A stretch of DNA of 5,625 nucleotides, taken from contig CALFYN010000069.1 in assembly GCA_937952345.1 (NCBI GenBank), forward strand, positions 1 through 5,625, written 5' to 3'. The translations under genes and the position numbers were made by a program. The first letter of the stretch is position 1; each line of letters begins with the position of its first letter. Under the pieces are notes generated by a model. It did not search any database, was not told the DNA's origin, and was given only the letters and a program-made list of their open reading frames with translations. The DNA comes from an uncultured Acidobacteriota bacterium. Lineage in GTDB: Bacteria > Acidobacteriota > Terriglobia > Bryobacterales > Bryobacteraceae. Shown here piece by piece: positions 1 through 5,625 of the stretch.

Positions 1-1627
1 CATCACGCTCCATCTTGTCGAGCAGCGCATCGACGCGAGCCCGAGCCCACGTCCGAGGCAGATGCTCATGCTCGCTCGATTGCGCCGGCAGGTTCACCGA
101 TGCCTGCTGCGCGGCCACGCGGAACGTCGCCTGTCCGGGGCGCTTGTATTGCCCCACCCAGGCGGCCAGCGATCCGGGGAAGGTCGTCTCTTCGAGCGGG
201 TAGATCATGTCGAAGTTGTTGGCAGGCTCGGCACGCAGCGACAAGCCTTCGATAGGCCGCCGCCCCACCTTCGAAAGAAACGATTGCAGCTTGAAGTCGA
301 TGGGTTCGGTGGAGCGCACCCATTCCATGACTCCGTTGTTCCGCGCCAGCATCTTCAGCAGCGGGAGGTTCGCATCATCGCCGACTCCGAAGATGTAGGT
401 GTGTGGACGCGCCGCCTCGGCCACCTGCTGCCAGCGTGCGTTGTACCACGCGGCGAACTTGCCGTTATGTACGATGCCTTTCGTAGATCCGCTATCGCCG
501 ATGAGCACGAGGTACGTGTTCCTCCCGCTCGATTGCGCCAGCGCCGCTTCGAGCGCCCCTTGCAGGTTCGTGCCGCCGCGCAGGCGCATCGTGCGTACCG
601 CCGCGAGCGCCGCATCGACAGCCTGCGGCGTAGCCGCCACAGGCGCGGTCTGCAACGCATTCACCTCCGTGTTGAAGAGAATGAGGCTGAACTTGTCCTG
701 CGGCTTCAGCCCGCGCAACAGCGATTCCAATGCGCGAAAGCTTCGCTCCAGCTTCTCGGTCTGCATCGAGAGCGAGGTATCGAACAACGCCAGCACCGTG
801 CGCGGCTCGAGCGTCGCACTCACCGGCGCGGTCAGCAGCGAGGCTTGAAAGAACCCGCTGTCCTGCGGCTGGCGATGGGTCAATAACTCTAGCTTCTCCC
901 TGCCCCCATCGAGCGCCCACTTCACGGCGAAGTCCTCGCTGAGGTTCACATTCGTTCCTTGATAGGAACCGCGGATGCGGTTCGCCGTGCGCTCCTCGAT
1001 GCGCAGTGGATAGAGCGTCCCGGCGGGTTGAAAGTCTTTGAGCGCATGCCGGGACCGCAGTTCGAATCGGATCGACAGCCGTCCCGCGGTCTGCACACGA
1101 TAGGCATCGGGTCGCAGCGGCACGGCGAAGAACGATTGCAGTTCTTCGACGGGCAGCGTCTCGTGATACTGCATCTCCAGGCGCTTGGTGCCGTAGCCAG
1201 GGATAGGCACGATCCGCGCCGAGAAGACCGCGTTACGCCGCGCTTCGTCTTCGCCTCGCTCACCTTGCTGCAGCAGCCCCGGATCAATCGACTGCCAGCG
1301 CAGGTTCTCGTAGATCTCCTCGGCGCGGCGGCGTTCGAGGATCACTCCGGGGATGCGCACGACATCGTCCCACACGGCGAAGTCCGACACCGAGGAGCGC
1401 GACGGCAGCGCGATCAGATAGCGGCCTTCGAGGTTGCCGCCGACATGCGATTGGAAGATCTGCTGGATGCGCACACGCGCCACCTGATTGTCGATGAGGA
1501 CATCGATATCCATCTCGGCAAGCGACAGGATTTTCGGATCGGGCTCGGGCTTGTCCCCGGGGATAATCACGCCGGAGTCAGCCAGGGCGAGCGCACTAAT
1601 GAAGATAAGGGGCCAGAGGCGGGCCAT
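1..1627 (-). CDS. Secreted VIT and VWA domain protein (3' end beyond window)
   Basis: The frame is open for 542 codons from the ATG at 1627 to the left edge, so the C-terminus is missing. Residues 1-16 look like a short Sec signal peptide (Arg3, a hydrophobic run, then ALA before Asp17). Residues about 35-165 resemble a VIT (vault/inter-alpha-trypsin) domain, with EGRYLIALP, an AEEIYE segment and a PIPGYGTKRLEMQY strand near its end. Residues about 276-455 form a VWA domain with a complete metal-ion-dependent adhesion site: D283-T-S285-L-S287, T353 in RGGTN, and D378 in LIGDS. VIT-VWA proteins are generally extracytoplasmic adhesion or scaffold proteins that bind partners through the metal site; the ligand here is unknown. 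The start is supported by the signal peptide and by a -10-like TAGAAT 8 nt upstream; there is no Shine-Dalgarno sequence. It is divergent from the beta-helix gene. Any sortase motif or membrane anchor would lie outside the window. The domain call is firm, the biological role is not. Confidence 0.9.
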   Translation of the reverse strand, partial: MARLWPLIFISALALADSGVIIPGDKPEPDPKILSLAEMDIDVLIDNQVARVRIQQIFQSHVGGNLEGRYLIALPSRSSVSDFAVWDDVVRIPGVILERRRAEEIYENLRWQSIDPGLLQQGERGEDEARRNAVFSARIVPIPGYGTKRLEMQYHETLPVEELQSFFAVPLRPDAYRVQTAGRLSIRFELRSRHALKDFQPAGTLYPLRIEERTANRIRGSYQGTNVNLSEDFAVKWALDGGREKLELLTHRQPQDSGFFQASLLTAPVSATLEPRTVLALFDTSLSMQTEKLERSFRALESLLRGLKPQDKFSLILFNTEVNALQTAPVAATPQAVDAALAAVRTMRLRGGTNLQGALEAALAQSSGRNTYLVLIGDSGSTKGIVHNGKFAAWYNARWQQVAEAARPHTYIFGVGDDANLPLLKMLARNNGVMEWVRSTEPIDFKLQSFLSKVGRRPIEGLSLRAEPANNFDMIYPLEETTFPGSLAAWVGQYKRPGQATFRVAAQQASVNLPAQSSEHEHLPRTWARARVDALLDKMERD

Positions 1628-1635
1628 TACCAATA

Positions 1636-1641
1636 ATTCTA
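1636..1641 (-). promoter_or_regulatory. Putative -10 element (TAGAAT) of the VIT-VWA gene
   Basis: On the minus strand TAGAAT reads from 1641 to 1636, a 5/6 match to TATAAT, and ends 8 nt before the ATG at 1627. A start site 7-8 nt downstream would fall on or next to the A of the start codon, giving a leaderless or nearly leaderless mRNA. No convincing -35 box and no purine-rich ribosome binding site are visible. The hexamer overlaps the palindrome TCTAGA at 1638-1643. This is an inference from motif and position. Confidence 0.5.
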
Positions 1642-1665
1642 GAGCATTGCATCGTGGCGAGAGAC

Positions 1666-1671
1666 TACACT
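1666..1671 (+). promoter_or_regulatory. Putative -10 element (TACACT) of the beta-helix gene
   Basis: TACACT matches the -10 consensus at four of six positions, including the first two bases and the last. It is followed by GGGGGC and then the ATG at 1678, so a start 7 nt downstream would coincide with the A of the ATG. The G-run directly abuts the start codon and is too close to act as a normal Shine-Dalgarno. No good -35 box is visible at the right distance. The weak match alone would not persuade; its position, shared with the other two gene starts, is the main support. Confidence 0.4.
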
Positions 1672-1677
1672 GGGGGC

Positions 1678-3666
1678 ATGCATCGCCGCACTGTCCTCGG
1701 CGGTATGGCTGCGTCCCTGGCGATTCCCAGCGCCCATGGGCAGCCGACTTCCGATACGCTCCTCGACCTGGGTTGCCTCGATGTCACAAAGGCACCCTAC
1801 CAAGCCGATCCCACGGGAAAGAAGGATTCCACCGCCGCCATCCAACGCGCCGTCAATGATGCGCGCGACCGCCAGTTGGTGTGCTTCTTCCCTTCGGGCA
1901 CCTATCGCATCTCGGATACGATCTCCTGCGAGCAGCCGGTGCAGAAGCTGCCCAAGCCGCGCTTCACCGACAGCATGCGGCAATCGTATTGGGACATCCC
2001 GAACCGCACGTGCATCCTGATGGGCTCGACGGCGGGCAAGCGCCCGGTGCTGCAACTCGCCAAGGATGCCAAGGGCTTCGACGATCCATCGAAGCCGAAG
2101 AACGCAGTCTACATCTGGGCGCAGACGCGCAACGATGCCGAGGGGAAGGAAGAACCCGAGTGGGGCAAGGAGCAACCGAACATCTCCTTCGGCCACACGT
2201 TCCGCGGCATTGATATCGATGTGCGTGGCCATGCCGGCGCGGTGGGCATTCGCCACACGGGGTCACAAGGCGCGACACTGCAGGACTGCACCATCCTTGC
2301 CGAGGGTGCGTTCGCGGGGATGAACAATTGCCCCGGCCAGGGCGGCGGCACGTACAACATCGAAGTGCGCGGCGGGCAATACGGGCTGCTGTCGGGAACC
2401 GAGTGCCGCTTTCCGATGCTGTGTGGCTGCGTCTTCACGGACCAGACGAGGGCCCCTGTGTCGCACGCCTCGAAGAGCCCGCCTATGCTGCTGGTGGGTT
2501 GCCGCATCGACACCGCCGCGCCGGTAGCCGTTGACCTGACGATGAACGAAGCACTCACGGCGGTGAGTCTCATCGACTGCGTGATTCGGCTGCGCAAGCC
2601 GGGCACGTTGTTTGCAGGAGGCCGGCGCGTGAACATGCTGCTGGAGAACTGCCATCTGCAAGGGGTGACCGCGGTCAAGGAGCAAGGCAAGCAGATCGCG
2701 ACCCCGGCGCGATGGACGCGAGTCAACCGCTACGTGGCAGGCACGCAGGATTCGGTGGCATGCATCGACGGGGTCACCAGCGATGCCGGCGAGGTGGCGG
2801 ATTGGACCGAGGGTGTGCCGGCTCCGCGCTATGAAGACCTGCATGCGCGGCATTGGAGCCGCAATCCATCCTTTGAAGACAAGGACGCAGTGAACGTGCG
2901 GTCGCTGGGCGTAAAGGGCGATGGGACGACTGACGACACCGAGGCCTTGCAAAGTGCAATCGGCAAACACGACAAGCTGTTCCTTCCGAAGGGCGCGTAC
3001 CGCATCACGAAGCCTCTCGCGCTTGGCCCGCGCACGGCGTTGTTCGGGTTGCATCGCTCGCTGTCTGCGTTGCGCATGGAGCAACCCGTGATCACGATGC
3101 CCGATGATGCAACGGCTCAGGTGAGCCTCACATTCCTCTCGCTCGGCGGGCGCGTCGAGTGGACCGCGGGCCGCGGCGTGCTGCTGATGGCGCCGGGGCA
3201 ACTGATCGTATCGAAGAATGGAGGCGGCCGTTTCTGCGGCGTGACGGGCATTGGCCGCGGCTTCCGTGTCGAAGGAACGAAACAGCCGGTGTCCTTCTAC
3301 TCGCTGAACGTGGAGCGCATCCGCACCAATCCGCAATCGCTGATTCACGGAGCGAGCAACGTGCGCATCTACTATCTAAAGGTGGAAGCAGCACCGCATG
3401 GATACGGCAGCGGAGTCGCAGTCGGAACAGGCAATACTCCGCTGGCGGTGGAAGACTCGCGCGATGTGCGCATCTATGGGGTGAACGGCAATGTGGTCAC
3501 CTCAGACAAGCGCCCGATGGTGGATGTGGTGAATTCATCGGACGTGGTGGTGTTCCATGCGAAGTCCTTCAAGGTTGGCGAGTTCTCACAGATCCGGGAA
3601 ACATATGACGGCAAGTCCGTGGAGGTTCCATCACAACGCGCGCTGGCGATCCTCATCCGCAAGTAG
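1678..3666 (+). CDS. Tat-exported tandem beta-helix protein, GH55/pectate-lyase-3-like
   Basis: This 662-residue protein is probably an exported polysaccharide-active enzyme. Residues 1-22 form a Tat-type signal: HRRTVLGG, a hydrophobic stretch, then AHG before Gln22. Two pectate-lyase-3 (right-handed beta-helix) modules follow. The first begins around residue 42 (ADPTGKKDSTAAIQ, then PSGTYRI at 72-78) and includes GQGGGTYNIEVRGGQYGL at 220-237, like the Gly-rich strand region of GH55. The second begins around residue 408 with the near-canonical VKGDGTTDDTEALQ at 412-425 and PKGAYRI at 437-443. Two tandem helices in one chain is the architecture of GH55 exo-beta-1,3-glucanases. Candidate acids in the second helix are Glu546 (SLNVE) and Glu570 (LKVE), but the catalytic residue cannot be fixed by eye. 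Alternatives are a lyase or a phage-tailspike-like hydrolase. The ATG at 1678 is preferred over a GTG at 1654 because it puts the twin arginines at residues 3-4 and sits just after a -10-like element. The enolase-like gene follows 12 bp downstream. Confidence 0.75.
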   Translation: MHRRTVLGGMAASLAIPSAHGQPTSDTLLDLGCLDVTKAPYQADPTGKKDSTAAIQRAVNDARDRQLVCFFPSGTYRISDTISCEQPVQKLPKPRFTDSMRQSYWDIPNRTCILMGSTAGKRPVLQLAKDAKGFDDPSKPKNAVYIWAQTRNDAEGKEEPEWGKEQPNISFGHTFRGIDIDVRGHAGAVGIRHTGSQGATLQDCTILAEGAFAGMNNCPGQGGGTYNIEVRGGQYGLLSGTECRFPMLCGCVFTDQTRAPVSHASKSPPMLLVGCRIDTAAPVAVDLTMNEALTAVSLIDCVIRLRKPGTLFAGGRRVNMLLENCHLQGVTAVKEQGKQIATPARWTRVNRYVAGTQDSVACIDGVTSDAGEVADWTEGVPAPRYEDLHARHWSRNPSFEDKDAVNVRSLGVKGDGTTDDTEALQSAIGKHDKLFLPKGAYRITKPLALGPRTALFGLHRSLSALRMEQPVITMPDDATAQVSLTFLSLGGRVEWTAGRGVLLMAPGQLIVSKNGGGRFCGVTGIGRGFRVEGTKQPVSFYSLNVERIRTNPQSLIHGASNVRIYYLKVEAAPHGYGSGVAVGTGNTPLAVEDSRDVRIYGVNGNVVTSDKRPMVDVVNSSDVVVFHAKSFKVGEFSQIRETYDGKSVEVPSQRALAILIRK

Positions 3667-3669
3667 AAT
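3664..3669 (+). promoter_or_regulatory. Putative -10 element (TAGAAT) of the enolase-like gene
   Basis: TAGAAT matches TATAAT at five of six positions and ends 9 nt before the ATG at 3679. Its first three bases are the TAG stop codon of the upstream gene. The 12-bp gap between the genes contains no Shine-Dalgarno (AACTTTGCC precedes the ATG), so translation either follows from a leaderless transcript made here or depends on readthrough from upstream. The same hexamer occurs at a similar distance before the VIT-VWA gene. No clear -35 box is visible; that region lies inside the upstream coding sequence. Confidence 0.42.
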
Positions 3670-3678
3670 AACTTTGCC

Positions 3679-4911
3679 ATGAACTCCTATCGAACATTGA
3701 CTCGCCGCGCCCTGGCGCTGCCTGCCGGAGCGTGGATGGCTCACTTCCATCAACTGGCGGCGCAGCAGCGCAAGAAGGTGAAGATCACCGCGATCAAAGC
3801 CATGCAGGTGCGCGGCATCGCGGGCAACTGCCTCATCAAGATTGAAACCGATCAAGGGTTGACGGGGTATGGCGAAGCGGGCGCAACAGGGCCGATGGCT
3901 CGTGCGCGCATCCAGCAGATCATCGCCAACGGAATGCTGATGGGACAGGATCCGCTGTCGATCGAGAAGCACTTCCATGACATGACGACGCGCATGTACA
4001 CTTATCGGCCGCACATCCCGACGATTAGTGGCATCGACATCGCGCTTTGGGATCTGGCCGGCAAGATAACGGGGCAGCCGGTGAACTATCTGATGGGCGG
4101 TCCGTTCCGCGACAAGATTCAGTTGTACTCGCACGCGGGCGGATTCGATCCATTCGACGCGGCTTCCTGCCGTGCGTGGGTGGATCGAGTGAAAGCGGCG
4201 CCGGAAGGATTCACGGCCTTCAAGATGCTGTTCTTCCGCGTCGCGGGAATTCAGGGCTTTCGCGAAGCAGTTACGCTCAGCACGGAGCAGGTGCGCAAGG
4301 TCGGGCAGGCGTTTCGCAATGTGAAGGAAGCGGCGGGCGACGCCATCGACATCGCGCTGCACTGCCATGGCGAGATGGATACGCCGAGTTCGATTCAGGT
4401 GGCCAAGGCGATTGAACCGTACAACCCGTTGTTCTACGAAGACCCGATGCAGGTGATGTTCAGCGAAGGTTGGCTCGCCTTGCGGCGTTCGACACGGCTG
4501 ACGATTCTGACTGGAGAGAAGCTGGAGATGCTACGCGAGTTCCGGCCCTTTCTGGATGCGCAGGCAGTGGACATCATCCATCCCGATCTGGCTTTTTCGG
4601 GCGGCTTGACGGGAACGAAGAAGATCGCCGACTACGCGCAGACCAGCCGCATACCGCTGGCTCTGCACAATGTGGGCAGCCTGATTCTGTGCTACGCGAG
4701 CGCGCATTTCGCATCGGCGATTCACAACTTCTACCGTTCGGAAAGCGCACTGGGCAGGCCCGGCGGAGCGATTGAGAAGATGTCGGCGATCGGCGCCCCG
4801 GTGGTGAAGGGGAGCTTCCTCACCGTGCCAGAGGGGCCGGGGTTGGGGTTTGTGCCGAACGAGGATCACATACGGTCATTGATGGAGAAGGATGAACCCT
4901 ACTGGGGTTAG
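3679..4911 (+). CDS. Enolase-superfamily protein (mandelate racemase/sugar-acid dehydratase type) with Tat-like signal
   Basis: A 410-residue protein whose N-terminal LTRRALALP (7-15) looks like a twin-arginine signal, with cleavage probably near LAAQQ (26-30). That leaves about 380 residues, the usual size of this family. Residues about 35-150 are the capping domain (IETDQGLTGYGEA, then ISGIDIALWDLAGK), followed by the (beta/alpha)7-beta barrel. Visible active-site positions are Lys182 (GFTAFKM), His230 (HCHGE), Glu254 (FYEDP), Glu280 (TGEK), Asp303 (HPDL) and His330 (LALHN). The His230, Asp303/His330 pattern resembles galactonate and mannonate dehydratases, which remove water from acid sugars after proton abstraction alpha to the carboxylate. 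The position expected to hold the first Mg2+-binding Asp is His228. The exact reaction is unknown; an epimerase or a non-catalytic binding role is possible. The gene follows the beta-helix gene by 12 bp and may be co-transcribed. Its stop overlaps the convergent TPR gene. No Shine-Dalgarno precedes the ATG. Confidence 0.88.
   Translation: MNSYRTLTRRALALPAGAWMAHFHQLAAQQRKKVKITAIKAMQVRGIAGNCLIKIETDQGLTGYGEAGATGPMARARIQQIIANGMLMGQDPLSIEKHFHDMTTRMYTYRPHIPTISGIDIALWDLAGKITGQPVNYLMGGPFRDKIQLYSHAGGFDPFDAASCRAWVDRVKAAPEGFTAFKMLFFRVAGIQGFREAVTLSTEQVRKVGQAFRNVKEAAGDAIDIALHCHGEMDTPSSIQVAKAIEPYNPLFYEDPMQVMFSEGWLALRRSTRLTILTGEKLEMLREFRPFLDAQAVDIIHPDLAFSGGLTGTKKIADYAQTSRIPLALHNVGSLILCYASAHFASAIHNFYRSESALGRPGGAIEKMSAIGAPVVKGSFLTVPEGPGLGFVPNEDHIRSLMEKDEPYWG
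4895..4909. terminator. Small hairpin across the convergent stop codons
   Basis: AACCC (4895-4899) can pair with GGGTT (4905-4909) around a five-base loop, placing a 5-bp stem at the end of both convergent genes. Neither strand has a following T-run, so it does not look like a standard intrinsic terminator. It is the only hairpin I see at the junction and is recorded as a weak candidate. Confidence 0.2.
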
Positions 4912-5625
4912 CGCAGGCTTTCGAGGATGGCGGTGGCTTGTGGGTGGCCGGGGTGCAGAATGAGCGCTTGCTGCAACAGGCGCTGGGCCTCGGCTTTGTT
5001 GCCCATTCGTGCGTAGAGCATGGCGAGGTTGAGATGCGCGTTCACGTCTTTGGGGGCGAGGCGGAGCGCACGTCGAAATTCGGCTTCTCCTTTGGTGAGG
5101 TCACCCGTTTCTACGTAGAGTATGCCGAGGTTGCCGGCGAGTTCGGCCGAATCCGGCTGAGCTTCGCGGACCGCTTCGAATTCGCGCAAAGCAGCGGCGA
5201 ACTCACCCGATGCGGCAAGCGCGGAAGCAAAGCTATAGCGGTAGCCGGCGTTGTCCGGAGCGAACCGCAGCGCTTGCTCGAATGCAGCGCGGGCGCCACC
5301 GAGATCCTTCAACGCGAATAGCGCGGAACCAAGGCCGTGCTGCGCGTAAGCATCGTCGGGCTGGGCGGCCAACACCTGGCGGAAGAGGTCGCGCGCCGCG
5401 CCGTGCTGCGATTGCTTCAGCCGCAGCGTGGCGAGATTGGCCATGGCGTCGGATTGCTTCGGATACAGCGTCAGGGTGCGAATCAGCAAACGTTCGGCAG
5501 CTTCCCACTCACCGCGTTCGAGCAGAACGCCGGCGTAGTTATTGAGCGCTTCCAAGGCAGGCCTGTCTGTAGCGACGGCGGTTTCGAAATAGGGAGTGCT
5601 TTCGCGTACGAGGCCATGTTCGGCG
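4908..5625 (-). CDS. TPR-repeat protein (5' end beyond window)
   Basis: The frame is open from the right edge to a TAA at 4910-4908 and encodes 238 residues of a tetratricopeptide-repeat protein. Six consecutive 34-residue TPRs are visible, starting at about window residues 23, 59, 93, 127, 161 and 195, followed by a short capping helix ending in ESLR. Repeat hallmarks are clear, e.g. NNYAGVLLERGEWEAAE, GNLGILYVETGDLTKGEAEF and LNLAMLYARMGNKAEAQ, each ending near a Pro (YPKQ, QPDD, APDN, QPDS, APKD, HPGH). The residues before the first complete repeat (TPYFETAVATDRP) look like the end of another TPR, so the array continues upstream. TPR arrays form superhelical scaffolds for protein binding; the partner, any catalytic domain and any signal peptide would be encoded outside the window. 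A TTG at 5555 could be mistaken for a start, but it encodes an internal Leu because the repeat pattern continues past it. Confidence 0.88.
   Translation of the reverse strand, partial: AEHGLVRESTPYFETAVATDRPALEALNNYAGVLLERGEWEAAERLLIRTLTLYPKQSDAMANLATLRLKQSQHGAARDLFRQVLAAQPDDAYAQHGLGSALFALKDLGGARAAFEQALRFAPDNAGYRYSFASALAASGEFAAALREFEAVREAQPDSAELAGNLGILYVETGDLTKGEAEFRRALRLAPKDVNAHLNLAMLYARMGNKAEAQRLLQQALILHPGHPQATAILESLR

Noticed and set aside
62..886. Long plus-strand open frame opposite the VIT-VWA gene
   Set aside because: Arg/His/Leu-rich translation with no domain, lying entirely antisense to a frame with clear VIT and VWA motifs; a GC-rich shadow.
959..1636. Plus-strand open frame of 225 codons
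   Set aside because: Antisense to the signal peptide and VIT domain of the minus-strand gene; no recognisable motif.
1654..1677. Upstream GTG as start of the beta-helix protein
   Set aside because: It would add eight residues before the twin-arginine signal and place the -10-like element inside the coding region; no ribosome binding site supports it.
1648..1685. Direct repeat TGCATCG at 1648-1654 and 1679-1685, 31 bp apart
   Set aside because: About three helical turns apart across the plus-strand promoter, so an operator is conceivable, but seven bases is short, the second copy is within coding sequence, and there is no dyad symmetry.
2263..3348. Minus-strand open frame of 361 codons
   Set aside because: Antisense to the beta-helix gene, with His/Arg-rich low-information translation.
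4200..4240. Missing second Lys of the KxK motif as a sign of a dead enzyme
   Set aside because: Dehydratases of the galactonate type also have a single Lys here (FKxN-like segment), so its absence is not evidence of inactivation.
3631..4368. Minus-strand open frame of 245 codons
   Set aside because: Antisense to the enolase-like gene, whose family motifs are unambiguous in the plus frame.
5553..5555. TTG as the start codon of the TPR protein
   Set aside because: The frame stays open to the window edge and the residues upstream continue the TPR pattern, so the codon is an internal Leu.

Overview
The window is about 62-65% GC by eye and almost entirely coding. It looks like the chromosome of a soil bacterium. 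Codon use (C/G-ending codons), Tat-exported glycan-active proteins, a von Willebrand A (VWA) protein and a TPR protein together suggest Acidobacteria, of the Bryobacterales/Solibacter type. That placement is inferred from style and gene content; there is no 16S or marker gene here.

Layout: (1) 1-1627, minus strand: a secreted VIT + VWA domain protein, complete at its N-terminus and running off the left edge. (2) 1628-1677: a 50-bp divergent intergenic region with a -10-like hexamer for each flanking gene. (3) 1678-3666, plus strand: a Tat-signal protein with two pectate-lyase-3/GH55-like beta-helix modules. (4) 3679-4911, plus strand, 12 bp downstream: an enolase-superfamily protein (mandelate racemase/sugar-acid dehydratase type), also with a Tat-like signal. 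(5) 4908-5625, minus strand: a TPR-repeat protein whose N-terminus lies beyond the right edge. Its stop codon overlaps that of the enolase-like gene in a convergent arrangement.

The plus-strand pair is best read as a small exported carbohydrate module: a beta-helix glycan-cleaving enzyme followed by an enzyme that could act on a released acid sugar. The substrate cannot be named from sequence. The VIT-VWA and TPR genes look like independent neighbours.

The most interesting signals are: (a) all three visible gene starts lack a Shine-Dalgarno sequence and instead have a -10-like hexamer (TAGAAT, TACACT, TAGAAT) only 6-9 nt upstream of the ATG, which suggests leaderless transcription; (b) the two divergent promoters are so close that RNA polymerase probably cannot occupy both at once; (c) the enolase-superfamily protein has His where the family's first Mg2+-binding Asp is expected, while the other catalytic positions are kept, and it appears to be exported. 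No mobile element, CRISPR array, tRNA or rRNA was seen.
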